DNA from: Agrobacterium tumefaciens_K
GTDB taxonomy: Bacteria > Pseudomonadota > Alphaproteobacteria > Rhizobiales > Rhizobiaceae
Length of the DNA: 64,000 nt
Direction: 5' to 3'
Assembly: GCF_031801495.1 (NCBI RefSeq)
Contig: NZ_JAOEGC010000001.1
Location: 1 to 64,000, forward strand
Translations under genes and position numbers: made by a program
Notes under the pieces: model-generated
Databases searched by the model: none
What the model was told of the DNA's origin: nothing
Seen by the model: the letters and a program-made list of their open reading frames with translations, nothing else
In this document: positions 16,571-24,997 of the stretch, one piece after another
Layout of the letters: every line of letters starts with the position of its first letter
Numbering within the stretch: the first letter of the stretch is position 1

Positions 16571-17469
16571 CCGCGCACCTCATGCCGTGTCGAACGAACA
16601 TAGACCGCAGCGGCAAACATCACGAACACCGTCATGATCACCGAGATCGTCGCTCCCCTGCCAAAGTCGTACTGGCGGAAAGACAGATCCCAGGCCCAAT
16701 ACTGGGCAACGTTGGAGGAATTGTTCGGCCCGCCATCGGTAATTGCCGCGAATAGATCGAACTGCTGAAGGGTGAAGATGAGGCCGAGCGATATGATCGC
16801 GCCGATGGTCGAGCGCATCATCGGCAAGGTGATCGTCCAGAACCTGTGCCACGCATTGGCGCCATCCATCTCAGCAGCCTCATAAAGATCACCCGGAATG
16901 GCTGACAGGCCGACCGACAGCAGGATCATGTTGAACGACGTACCAAGCCAGATATTGGCGATGACGACCGCCCAGAGAGAGAAGTTCGGGTCCGAACGCC
17001 AGAAGATGTTGCCGTCGATCAGGCCGCTTTCGCGCAGGAAGAAATTCAACACACCGAAATCGCCTGACAGGATCCAGTTCCAGATGGCGCCCACGACGAG
17101 GCCGGGCATCACCCAAGACACGAGGAAGAGTCCGCGCAGCCAGCTTGAACCGGGAAAACTCGTCCAGAAGAACAGTGCCAGGCCGAAACCGATGATGAAC
17201 TGCCCGGCAATGGAGCCGACGACAAAGATCAGCGTGTTCGTCAGGATCGGCAGCGTTTCGGGCTGCTGGAAAAGCGCAACGTAATTGTCGATGCCGACAA
17301 ATGGCCGAATGAAGCTGCCGAGGCTGAACATATCGACTTCCTGAAAGCTCATCAGGATATTGTAAATCAACGGCAGCCCGGCCAACGCAAACAGGAAGGC
17401 GAAGGGTACGCCGACGAGCATCAGGTCGAAGCCTCGGCCATCGCTGATACTGGAGAGTACTCGTCTCAT
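16567..17469 (-). CDS. ABC sugar transporter permease, MalF/UgpA type
   Basis: 300 residues with about six membrane helices and the EAA loop YEAAEMDGANAWHRFWTITLP. It forms the membrane channel together with the MalG-like subunit. It lies 117 bases after the binding-protein gene, with a hairpin between them that probably lowers its expression relative to the binding protein. Confidence 0.93.
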   Translation of the reverse strand: MRRVLSSISDGRGFDLMLVGVPFAFLFALAGLPLIYNILMSFQEVDMFSLGSFIRPFVGIDNYVALFQQPETLPILTNTLIFVVGSIAGQFIIGFGLALFFWTSFPGSSWLRGLFLVSWVMPGLVVGAIWNWILSGDFGVLNFFLRESGLIDGNIFWRSDPNFSLWAVVIANIWLGTSFNMILLSVGLSAIPGDLYEAAEMDGANAWHRFWTITLPMMRSTIGAIISLGLIFTLQQFDLFAAITDGGPNNSSNVAQYWAWDLSFRQYDFGRGATISVIMTVFVMFAAAVYVRSTRHEVRG

Positions 17470-17498
17470 CAGGACCTCTTTTCATCGTTCAAGACTGC

Positions 17499-17516
17499 CC
17501 GGCACCGCAGTGCCGG
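17499..17516 (-). terminator. Intra-operon hairpin between binding protein and permease genes
   Basis: CCGGCAC (17499-17505) pairs with GTGCCGG (17510-17516) over a CGCA loop, without a T-run. A hairpin at this place commonly protects the binding-protein mRNA or attenuates transcription into the permease genes. Confidence 0.5.
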
Positions 17517-17586
17517 ACAGTTTCGGCCGGGAGGAAAGGGATGTTCATGATCCACACGGATAAAAGACGGCGGATCACAAAATGCA

Positions 17587-18819
17587 TCAGCCTTCGATCG
17601 ACTTGATCTTCTCGGCAGCCTGATCGAGTGCTGCCTTGGGTTCCATCTGGCCGGTCAGAGCTGCCTGAATGGCATCCTGAATGGCCTTGGAGATTTTCGG
17701 CCATTCGGGTGACGGACCACGCGGCTGGGCGTACTTCAGTTGCTCGATGAAGGTGGCGAGAGCCGCATCCTTCACGGCATTGCCCGTTGGCGGAACGGGC
17801 AGATCGGCGCGGGCCGGAAGCTGTCCGAAATTCTTGTACATCGTGTCATCCTTGGACGCGAAGAACTCCAGCGCCTTGAAGGCTTCGTCAGGATGCTTGG
17901 TTTTCGAGAAAATCGCCCAGTTGTAGTCCCCCATTGCCGAGGAACGCTGCGCGCCCTCCTGCGGGACCGGCAAAAGCGCTGTACCCCACTCGAATTTGGC
18001 ATCGGCCAGCATACGGTCGATTTCCCATGGGCCGGAAATGGCCATCGCCGCATTGCCCGCATTGAACGTTGCCGTGGAATCCCACTGGCTTCGCGTCAGC
18101 GTATCGGGCGACGTCAGTTTTTCATCCAGTATCTGTTTCCAGATCGTCAGGGCGCGTACGGCGCCTTCGCCATTGATCGCCTTGTAGCTTGCGCCACCCA
18201 TCTGCGCCCAGGGAAGGAACTGGAACGTGCCTTCCTCATTGGCCTTGGCCGAGAACGTGATGCCGTAAATATTCTTCGACGGATCGTTCAGCTTTCTGGC
18301 CGTTTCGACAAGTTCGTCCCAGGTCTGCGGCGCCTTTTCCGGATCAAGCCCGGCAGCCTTGAACAGATCCTTGTTGTAGTAGAGAGCGATCGTATTGGTC
18401 GCTTTCGGAACGCCGTAATATTTGCCATCCCAGGTGGCCGACTTCAGCGGTCCGGGGAAGTAGTTTTCCGGCTTGATGACCGTCGATTCCTTGATCTTGT
18501 CCGTCAGATCGAGAAAGGCGCCACGCGACGCAAACATCGCATGATTGGGATTGTCGATGGCGATAATGTCAGGCGCCTTGCCGGTCGAGTAGGCGCGCAT
18601 CGCCTCACTCACCACATCATCGAACTGGATCTGGCGATATTCGATCTTGATCCCGTTGTTCTGGGCGTTGAATTCCTTGATCAGGTTTGGAGCCGGCTGA
18701 ATGTCGCGATCCAGCGACCACAGGGTCAGCGTGACGTCTTCGGCCTTCACGTCGAAACCGACGAATGAAGCGCATGTCATGGCCAGTGCAACGGCAATCG
18801 AATGCTTTCGGATACCCAT
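17587..18819 (-). CDS. ABC sugar-binding protein, family 1
   Basis: 410 residues with a signal peptide cut after VKA (about residue 26). The start VTLTLWSLDRD, then NLIKEFNAQNNGIKIEYRQI, and GKAPDIIAIDN are typical of family 1 solute-binding proteins for sugars. Later, PQTWDELVETARKL and AMAISGPWEID fit the same fold. A GAAGGAGGAG ribosome site lies before the ATG. It is the periplasmic receptor of the transporter at 14673-17469. Confidence 0.93.
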   Translation of the reverse strand: MGIRKHSIAVALAMTCASFVGFDVKAEDVTLTLWSLDRDIQPAPNLIKEFNAQNNGIKIEYRQIQFDDVVSEAMRAYSTGKAPDIIAIDNPNHAMFASRGAFLDLTDKIKESTVIKPENYFPGPLKSATWDGKYYGVPKATNTIALYYNKDLFKAAGLDPEKAPQTWDELVETARKLNDPSKNIYGITFSAKANEEGTFQFLPWAQMGGASYKAINGEGAVRALTIWKQILDEKLTSPDTLTRSQWDSTATFNAGNAAMAISGPWEIDRMLADAKFEWGTALLPVPQEGAQRSSAMGDYNWAIFSKTKHPDEAFKALEFFASKDDTMYKNFGQLPARADLPVPPTGNAVKDAALATFIEQLKYAQPRGPSPEWPKISKAIQDAIQAALTGQMEPKAALDQAAEKIKSIEG

Positions 18820-18855
18820 GGTTCTCCTCCTTCAGGGTTATCGTGGCGTTACTTT

Positions 18856-18885
18856 GCCGATTGCCGGCCTCCTCCGGCAATCGGC
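18856..18885 (-). other. Strong hairpin with AGGAGG loop in the operon leader of the binding-protein gene
   Basis: GCCGATTGCCGG (18856-18867) pairs perfectly with CCGGCAATCGGC (18874-18885), a 12-bp stem. On the transcript the 6-base loop is AGGAGG. It lies about 37 bases before the binding-protein start, between that gene and the isomerase gene. There is no T-run. It could stabilise processed mRNA. Confidence 0.55.
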
Positions 18886-18908
18886 GCATTGCTGCTAGAT
18901 CTTCACCG

Positions 18909-19814
18909 TCAGGTCGGGTCGACGACGAAATTGCCGCCCCGCGCCTGTTTCAGGTGGTTCAGCGCGTGAACCTGTCCCGTCATTTCCAGCTGATCGCGAT
19001 AGACCGGATCATGCCAACCCTCGATATCGATGGAGCCGGACCAGCCCGCAAGCCGCAGCTCCGAGATGATGTCTGTCCAGTTGCTGTCGCCAAATCCCGG
19101 CGTGCGCATGAAAACGAACGGGTGTTTGCCGAAAATCCCGTGTTCGCGGATGACATCCCAGCGGATTGTCGCGTCCTTCCCGTGAACGTGGAAAATCTTG
19201 TGCGCCCATTTGCGGATTTGTGGCAACGGGTCGATCAAATAGACCATCTGGTGGCAGGGTTCCCATTCAAGCCCGATGTTGTCGTCGGGCGTCTCGTTGA
19301 AGATCAGCTCCCAGGCATCCGGGTTATGAGCGATGTTCCAGTCGCCTGTCGCCCAGTTGCCATCCATGGCGCAGTTTTCAAAGGCGATCTTGATACCCTT
19401 GTCAGCCGCACGCTTGGCAAGCTCGCTCCAGATCTGCCGGTAGCGTGGCAGGCTTTCCGGCAATGGCCTGTTGCGGATACGCCCGGTAAACCCGGCCACG
19501 CAGGTGGCCCCGAAATGATGGGCATTGTCGATGCAGTCTTTCCAGCCCTGCAGGGTCTGCAGATCCATGTCGGTTTCCTCAAGCGGATTGCCGAACATGC
19601 CGATTGTCGAGATGGTGATGTCCCTGTCGCCGATCGCGTCGACGCAGCGCTTGCCGAGTTCGGCGATATCCTGACCGTTCGTGGTCTGCCAGAAAAACGG
19701 CTCGAAGCTTTCGAAACCCATATCGGCGATCTGCGCGATGCGCTGTGCGGCCTGCCCCTTGGTGGCGCTGACCATCGTACCGACGCGGATGGAATTGCTG
19801 TTCTTTTCGCTCAT
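18909..19814 (-). CDS. Sugar phosphate isomerase/epimerase (xylose isomerase-like TIM barrel)
   Basis: 301 residues of the AP-endonuclease-2/xylose-isomerase fold. Likely metal-site residues sit in AFENCAMDG (Glu), GLEWEPCHQ (Glu and His), IFHVHGKD (His) and SIDIEGWHDP (Glu). Such enzymes act on sugars, inositols or keto-sugars in the cytoplasm. It lies 12 bases after the Gfo/Idh/MocA oxidoreductase gene and just before the sugar-binding protein, so the three form a catabolic and uptake unit. Confidence 0.88.
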   Translation of the reverse strand: MSEKNSNSIRVGTMVSATKGQAAQRIAQIADMGFESFEPFFWQTTNGQDIAELGKRCVDAIGDRDITISTIGMFGNPLEETDMDLQTLQGWKDCIDNAHHFGATCVAGFTGRIRNRPLPESLPRYRQIWSELAKRAADKGIKIAFENCAMDGNWATGDWNIAHNPDAWELIFNETPDDNIGLEWEPCHQMVYLIDPLPQIRKWAHKIFHVHGKDATIRWDVIREHGIFGKHPFVFMRTPGFGDSNWTDIISELRLAGWSGSIDIEGWHDPVYRDQLEMTGQVHALNHLKQARGGNFVVDPT

Positions 19815-19826
19815 TACATTTTCTTC

Positions 19827-20861
19827 CTATGCTGCAAGATCGACAGAGCGGCCGGTCCGGGCGCTTTCGATGGCGCCAAACACCATGGCAAGGCTCTTGA
19901 TGTTGTCCTGCCCGGCCGTTTCTGGAGCTTTTCCCGTGCGGATCGCGGCCAGGAAATCGGCAATGACGCTGGCGTGACCGTGGGTTTCCTCCTCGCGCAG
20001 CGGCGGCGGCACCTCGATCGGCGTGAAACCACGCAGCAGACCGCCCTCAGTCCCCGCGACGGATGCCTTGAAAGCGTCCTCTCCGTCCCAGGTCAGCATT
20101 CCGGCCGTGCCGACAATGCGCCAAGCGCTTTCCCAGCTCGTACGCTCACCTTCGGCACACCAGGAACCGCGATAGGTAAAGACCACGCCGTCCGAAAGCT
20201 GAAAGACGGCATTGGCCGAGGCACCATGCGCATACCATGAGCCACGCGGGTTCGTTTCCAGGCAGTAGACGGAAAGCGGCGCTTTTCCAGAGACATAGCG
20301 CGCCGCATCGAATGTGTGGATCGCCATGTCCAGAAGCAGTACATTGTCCATCTGCTCACGAAATCCACCAAAGTGCGGGCCGATGAAAAAGTCGCAGTGG
20401 ATGCCGGTAACATCGCCGATCGCACCACTTTCAACGAGACGGCGCATACGTCTCACGCCGGAAATGAAGCGGCGGTTCTGCACCACGGAGTGAATTTTTC
20501 CGGCCGCGCTGGCGGCCTGGACAAGATCGGCAGCTTCGTTCATCGAGTTGGACATGGGCTTTTCGCTGAGCACATGGCAACCGTGTGCCAATGCGGTTCT
20601 GACGACGGCGTGTCGCGCTGCAGGGATGACGACATCGAAGACGATATCGGCCTTCGTCTGTTCCAGCACCGTGCCAAGGTCCGTACCGATTACCACCGAG
20701 CCCAGACCGAACTCGTTGGCAAGTGCCTGCGCGACGTTCCGGTCAAGATCGACGAGGCCAACGACACGCAGTACCGCTGTCAGCTCGGGCATCGATTGAA
20801 CCGCGCGGATCCAGCCCTTGGCCATAGCTCCGCACCCACACAAAACGACGTTGTATGTCAA
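19827..20861 (-). CDS. Gfo/Idh/MocA-family oxidoreductase
   Basis: 344 residues from a TTG start at 20861, chosen because GGGAGGA lies directly before it and because the Rossmann motif follows at once (NVVLCGCGAMAKGWI). An ATG 25 codons upstream would put the operator inside the gene. The family signature EKPMSNS holds the catalytic-site Lys. Members oxidise or reduce sugars and inositols with NAD(P). It is the first gene of the leftward operon, under the palindrome at 20908-20923. Confidence 0.88.
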   Translation of the reverse strand: MTYNVVLCGCGAMAKGWIRAVQSMPELTAVLRVVGLVDLDRNVAQALANEFGLGSVVIGTDLGTVLEQTKADIVFDVVIPAARHAVVRTALAHGCHVLSEKPMSNSMNEAADLVQAASAAGKIHSVVQNRRFISGVRRMRRLVESGAIGDVTGIHCDFFIGPHFGGFREQMDNVLLLDMAIHTFDAARYVSGKAPLSVYCLETNPRGSWYAHGASANAVFQLSDGVVFTYRGSWCAEGERTSWESAWRIVGTAGMLTWDGEDAFKASVAGTEGGLLRGFTPIEVPPPLREEETHGHASVIADFLAAIRTGKAPETAGQDNIKSLAMVFGAIESARTGRSVDLAA

Positions 20862-20907
20862 GATTATCCTCCCAAAAGGCGTTCGGATATTCGCCCTCCA
20901 GCGATCT

Positions 20908-20923
20908 CCGTAAACGTTTACGG
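20908..20923. promoter_or_regulatory. LacI-family operator
   Basis: CCGTAAACGTTTACGG is a perfect 16-base palindrome with the central CG typical of LacI/GalR sites. It lies between the divergent oxidoreductase gene (start 20861) and the LacI-type regulator (start 20993), so one site can control both. Confidence 0.8.
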
Positions 20924-20992
20924 TAACTATGGACATGTCCGGGATTTTGTCAATACTGTTTGCGGAAACGGTGATGAAGGACGGATTACATT

Positions 20993-22006
20993 ATGAAGGG
21001 CATTCGCCAGCTGGCCGAACACCTCGACATTTCGATCGGTACGGTGTCGCGCGCCTTGAACGGCAAGACGGATGTGAATCCGCAGACACGTCAGCGCGTT
21101 CTGGAAGCCGCCGAAAAGCTTGGCTATGTGGCAAACCAGTCGGGACGGTCCCTCCGCAAGGGCACGACGGGCGTGATCGGTTTCATGATGCAGACCGGGC
21201 CGGAAATCACCGGCCAGGGCGATACGTTTTTCATGAGCGTCTTCGATGGCGTCCAGACAGTGCTGGCACGCCACAATCTCGATCTCGTGGCACTTCTGTG
21301 TTCATCATCGGAAGACCCCGACGACTACCTGCAGCGCACCGTGGCGCGTGGGTTCGCAGACGCGATCATCCTGTCCGCAACACGCCGCAACGATGCCCGC
21401 TTCGAACTTCTCGACCGGCACAAGATTCCGTTCATCGCGCTTGGCCGCAGCCTCACCGATGTCGGCCAGCCATGGATCGATCTTGATTTCGAAGGCATGG
21501 CAGAAACGGCAATGGAGCGCTTCGTGCGCGCGGGACACACGCAAATCGGTGTCGTCTGGCCGCATGGAGACCTCAATCTGGGATATATTTTCATCGAACG
21601 ATGCCGTGCCGTTCTTGCGCGCCATGGTCTAAGTCTGCGCGACGACTACATTTTTCGCGCAAGGCCCAGTGAGGCAGGCGGCTATGCCGTTGCCCGGGAA
21701 ATTGTCTCGCATCCAACACGCCCGACGGCCATCACGCTTGTCAACGAAACGCTCGTGACGGGCCTCTACAAGGGCTTTGAGGAAGCAGGGCTCCGACCCG
21801 GCAAGGATATTGCCATTGTTGGCCGCCACAGCCCCCATACGCAGTATCTTTCTCCCGCGTTGACAGGCTTCAACCTGTCACTCCGTGATCTCGGCATCAG
21901 TCTGGCGGAAAACCTTCTCTCCGTGATGCCAGCATATCAGGGCATCTATCCGGCCACCCACCACAAGGTCTGGCCCATGGAGCTGATCGAGGGAACCAGC
22001 GGCTAG
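20993..22006 (+). CDS. LacI-family transcriptional repressor
   Basis: 337 residues. The N-terminal helix-turn-helix and hinge read MKGIRQLAEHLDISIGTVSR, then ALNGKTDVNPQTRQRVLEAAEKLGY, as in LacI/GalR regulators. A periplasmic-binding-like sensor domain follows. It should bind the palindrome between it and the leftward operon and release it when the imported sugar or a product is bound. The sugar is unknown. Confidence 0.93.
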   Translation: MKGIRQLAEHLDISIGTVSRALNGKTDVNPQTRQRVLEAAEKLGYVANQSGRSLRKGTTGVIGFMMQTGPEITGQGDTFFMSVFDGVQTVLARHNLDLVALLCSSSEDPDDYLQRTVARGFADAIILSATRRNDARFELLDRHKIPFIALGRSLTDVGQPWIDLDFEGMAETAMERFVRAGHTQIGVVWPHGDLNLGYIFIERCRAVLARHGLSLRDDYIFRARPSEAGGYAVAREIVSHPTRPTAITLVNETLVTGLYKGFEEAGLRPGKDIAIVGRHSPHTQYLSPALTGFNLSLRDLGISLAENLLSVMPAYQGIYPATHHKVWPMELIEGTSG

Positions 22007-22035
22007 AGCGTTTCGTCGTTAAATGGAAACGCTCT
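22005..22035. terminator. Inverted repeat between convergent genes
   Basis: AGAGCGTTTC (22005-22014) and GAAACGCTCT (22026-22035) form a 10-bp stem with an 11-base loop between the lacI-type gene and the poxB-type gene, which converge here. There is no long T-run. Elements of this AGAGCGTTT kind occur between genes in several Hyphomicrobiales genomes, so it may also be a dispersed repeat. Confidence 0.5.
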
Positions 22036-22072
22036 GCCGCAGACGGTTTTCGCCTCTGTCCTGAAGATTGGA

Positions 22073-23800
22073 TCAGCGCTCTAGAAAATTGGTGAGCGTC
22101 AGGTCCACAAGCTCATCGCCCCGGCCATTCATGACTGTCCGCAGCGCCCAGAGACTGAAACCCTTTACCTGTTCGGCCTTGATCTGCGGCGGCATGGAAA
22201 GCTCCTGGGTGTTGGTGACAACATCAAGAAGCGCCGGCCCATCATGCGCGAGGATCTCCTTGATTGCATCCTCCAGCTCGGATGGATCCTCGACGCGAAC
22301 CGCATGAACGCCGACCGACCGGGCGAAGTCCGCAAAATTCGGATTTTTCAGAGATGTTCCTGTTTCGATAAACCCGGACGCCTTCATTTCCATGGCGACG
22401 AAGCCAAGTATCGAGTTGTTAAAGATGATGACCTTGACCGGCAAGTCCTGCTGGACCAGCGTGAGGAAATCGCCCATCAACATGGCAAAACCGCCATCGC
22501 CGGAAAGACTTATGACCTGCCGGCCGGGATAGGCAGACTGGGCGCCAATCGCCTGCGGCATTGCGTTGGCCATCGATCCATGCGCCAGAGATCCGATCAT
22601 GCGGCGCTTGCCGTTCATCTTGAGATATCGCGCCGCCCAGATGGTCGGAGTTCCGACATCGAAGGTGAAAACGGCATCTTCGGAGGCATGGTCGCTGACG
22701 AGTTTCGCCAGATATTGAGGATGAATCTTCCGACCAGCCTTGCCCGTGGCGAGGTCATCCAGACCAGCCCGGGCTTTCACATAACGTTCCTTGCAATAAT
22801 CGAGATAAGACCTATCCGGGTTCGCCTCGACCAAAGGAAGAACCGCCTCGATCGTCGACTTCACGTCTCCAACCAGCGCAAGATCGAGAGGTACACGGCG
22901 CCCGAGATTTTCCGGGCGCAGATCCACCTGAACAACCTTTGCGTCCGACGGAAAGAACTGGCGATACGGAAAATCGGTCCCCAGCATCACGAGCGTGTCA
23001 CAATCATGCATGGCGGCATAACCGGACGAAAAGCCGATGAGGCCCGTCATGCCCACGTCGAACGGATTGTCCCATTCGACGTGCTCCTTGCCGCCGAGAG
23101 CATGGACGATCGGGGCGCTCAGTCGCTCGGCGAGCTTGAGAAGTTCAGCATGGGCGCCCTGGCAGCCACGACCGCAGAACAGGGTCGTCCTGGAGCTTCC
23201 GTTGAGGATATCCGCAAACCGGGCGATTTCGCTGGGCTGGGGCGTGGTCATCGGCTGAGGCAGAGAAAATGCGGCTGGCTGGGAAATCTTTCCGGTGAAT
23301 TCCGACAGTGCAACGTCTCCCGGAATAACGATGACCGCCACACCACGCTTGCCGACCGCCGCACGGATTGCAGATTCCAGAACGCCGGGAAGCTGGTCGG
23401 GATGGCTGACCATTTCGCAGAAATGGCTGCATTCACGAAACAACTGATCGGGGTGTGTTTCCTGAAAATAGCCGCGGCCGATTTCCGCCGAGGGGATCTG
23501 GGCAGCGATCGCCAGCACCGGAACGCGTGAACGATGGCAATCGAACAGGCCGTTTATGAGGTGCAGATTACCTGGGCCGCAGCTACCGGCGCATACGGCA
23601 AGTTCACCCGTAAGGTGAGCCTCGGCACCGGCGGCAAAGGCCGCCGTTTCTTCGTGCCGCGTGTGGATCCATTCCATGTCCTTGCGGACCCGCAACGATT
23701 CGGTCAGGCCATTCAGGCTGTCGCCAACGACTCCGTAGATACGACGCACGCCTGCGGCATGAAGAACTTCGGTGATAACGTCTGCTGCTTTCGCGCGCAT
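22073..23800 (-). CDS. poxB: Pyruvate:quinone oxidoreductase (pyruvate oxidase type, ThDP enzyme)
   Basis: 575 residues, the usual size. The N-terminal ThDP half holds the catalytic Glu region (HTRHEETAAFAAGAEAHLTG); the C-terminal ThDP motif is GDGGFAMLMGDFLTLVQQ with NN at the end. It converts pyruvate to acetate and CO2 and passes electrons through FAD to ubiquinone. AAAGGAG lies before the ATG. It follows the quinol oxidase genes at 46 bases, so electrons from pyruvate can go straight to oxygen through the oxidase made by the same operon. A different ThDP enzyme (acetolactate synthase-like) is less likely. Confidence 0.85.
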   Translation of the reverse strand: MRAKAADVITEVLHAAGVRRIYGVVGDSLNGLTESLRVRKDMEWIHTRHEETAAFAAGAEAHLTGELAVCAGSCGPGNLHLINGLFDCHRSRVPVLAIAAQIPSAEIGRGYFQETHPDQLFRECSHFCEMVSHPDQLPGVLESAIRAAVGKRGVAVIVIPGDVALSEFTGKISQPAAFSLPQPMTTPQPSEIARFADILNGSSRTTLFCGRGCQGAHAELLKLAERLSAPIVHALGGKEHVEWDNPFDVGMTGLIGFSSGYAAMHDCDTLVMLGTDFPYRQFFPSDAKVVQVDLRPENLGRRVPLDLALVGDVKSTIEAVLPLVEANPDRSYLDYCKERYVKARAGLDDLATGKAGRKIHPQYLAKLVSDHASEDAVFTFDVGTPTIWAARYLKMNGKRRMIGSLAHGSMANAMPQAIGAQSAYPGRQVISLSGDGGFAMLMGDFLTLVQQDLPVKVIIFNNSILGFVAMEMKASGFIETGTSLKNPNFADFARSVGVHAVRVEDPSELEDAIKEILAHDGPALLDVVTNTQELSMPPQIKAEQVKGFSLWALRTVMNGRGDELVDLTLTNFLER

Positions 23801-23845
23801 GGCGCACTCCTTTGATGATTAGTGGGAAGGTATGGGCTGGCGGGG

Positions 23846-23986
23846 TTACTCGGTCAGTCCCGCCAGGGACATGATGAAGCGAAACACCATGGCGAAGACG
23901 CCGAGAGCGATGATTGAAAGAAGCCAGATGGCAATCAGCCACCCTAGCCGCCTGACGGGTTCCTGAACGTGGCTCTTGACCGGCAT
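23846..23986 (-). CDS. DUF2474 small membrane protein of the CIO oxidase
   Basis: 46 residues with one membrane helix (WLIAIWLLSIIALGVFAMVF) after a basic N-terminus. The start overlaps the cydB stop (TGATG). A DUF2474 peptide follows cydB in many cyanide-insensitive-oxidase operons, in the place that CydX has in E. coli, and is thought to be a small subunit. Confidence 0.75.
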   Translation of the reverse strand: MPVKSHVQEPVRRLGWLIAIWLLSIIALGVFAMVFRFIMSLAGLTE

Positions 23987-24996
23987 CAGTGATATTCCTC
24001 GCCCACGGCCTGCTTCCCACGGAACACGTAATACGACCATGTGGTGTAGACGAGAATGATCGGGATGATCAGAAGCGTGCCAACGAGCGCAAAGCCCATG
24101 CTTTCCGCGGGAGCTGCAGCATCCCAGATCGTGATCGACGGTGGGATGATATAAGGCCACATGCTGATCGCCAGCCCGGTATAACCGAGGAAAATGATCA
24201 GCAGGGCCAGAAGAAAAGGCGCTGCATGAACCTCGCGACTGCGTAGGACGCGCAGATGCAGCCAGGTCGCCCCGAGGACCAGAACAGGAACCGGCGCGAA
24301 CAGAAAAAGGTTCGGGAAACTCAGCCAGCGGGCCATGATCCGCGGATGCGTGATCGGTGTCCAGACGCTCACAATGACGATCGCAACGAGCAGGGCGATG
24401 GAAATCCATTGCGCAAGATCGCGCATGCGCCGCTGCAGGTCATCCGTCGTCTTCATGATCAACCAGGTCGAGCCCAGAAGGGCGTAGGCGATCATCAGGG
24501 CAAAGCCGGTGAAGATGCTGAACGGGGTGAAGCAATCGAGTGCCGTTCCCGCAAATGTCGTACCGTTGAGATCGAAGCCATTGATGAATGCTCCGAGCGC
24601 CACACCCTGCGAGAAGGTGGCGATATATGAGCCACTTGCGAAGGCCCTGTCCCAGAAGGGCTTGTGGCGATCAGACGCCTTGAAGCGGAATTCAAAGGAC
24701 ACCCCACGCCAGATCAGGCCCGCAAGCATGAACATGAGTGGAAGGTAAAGGGCGCTGAGCAGGAAGCCATAGGCGAGCGGGAAGGCAGCGAACATCGCAG
24801 CGCCCCCCAGAACCAGCCAGGTTTCATTGCCATCCCACACCGGCGCAACGGTATTGATCATGGCATCGCGCTCATGGCGATCGCTCACGAACGGGAAGAG
24901 CATACCGATCCCGAGATCGAACCCGTCCATGATTACGTACATCATGACGCCGAACGCGATGATGATGGCCCAAATAAGAGGAAGATCGATACCCAT
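23986..24996 (-). CDS. cydB: Cytochrome bd-type quinol oxidase subunit II
   Basis: 336 residues from the ATG at 24996, one base after the cydA stop. About eight or nine membrane helices. The N-terminal MGIDLPLIWAIIIAFGVMMY, followed by VIMDGFDLGIGMLFPF, and the motif PVWDGNETWLVLGGAAMFAAFP are diagnostic for CydB/CioB. It is the second half of a heme-copper-free terminal oxidase in the inner membrane. Confidence 0.95.
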   Translation of the reverse strand: MGIDLPLIWAIIIAFGVMMYVIMDGFDLGIGMLFPFVSDRHERDAMINTVAPVWDGNETWLVLGGAAMFAAFPLAYGFLLSALYLPLMFMLAGLIWRGVSFEFRFKASDRHKPFWDRAFASGSYIATFSQGVALGAFINGFDLNGTTFAGTALDCFTPFSIFTGFALMIAYALLGSTWLIMKTTDDLQRRMRDLAQWISIALLVAIVIVSVWTPITHPRIMARWLSFPNLFLFAPVPVLVLGATWLHLRVLRSREVHAAPFLLALLIIFLGYTGLAISMWPYIIPPSITIWDAAAPAESMGFALVGTLLIIPIILVYTTWSYYVFRGKQAVGEEYH

Positions 24997-24997
24997 C

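Noticed and set aside
17740..20240. Long plus-strand open frames opposite the sugar-binding protein and isomerase genes
   Set aside because: They lie fully antisense to well-supported genes, have Arg/His/Gly-rich compositions and show no recognisable family or ribosome site.
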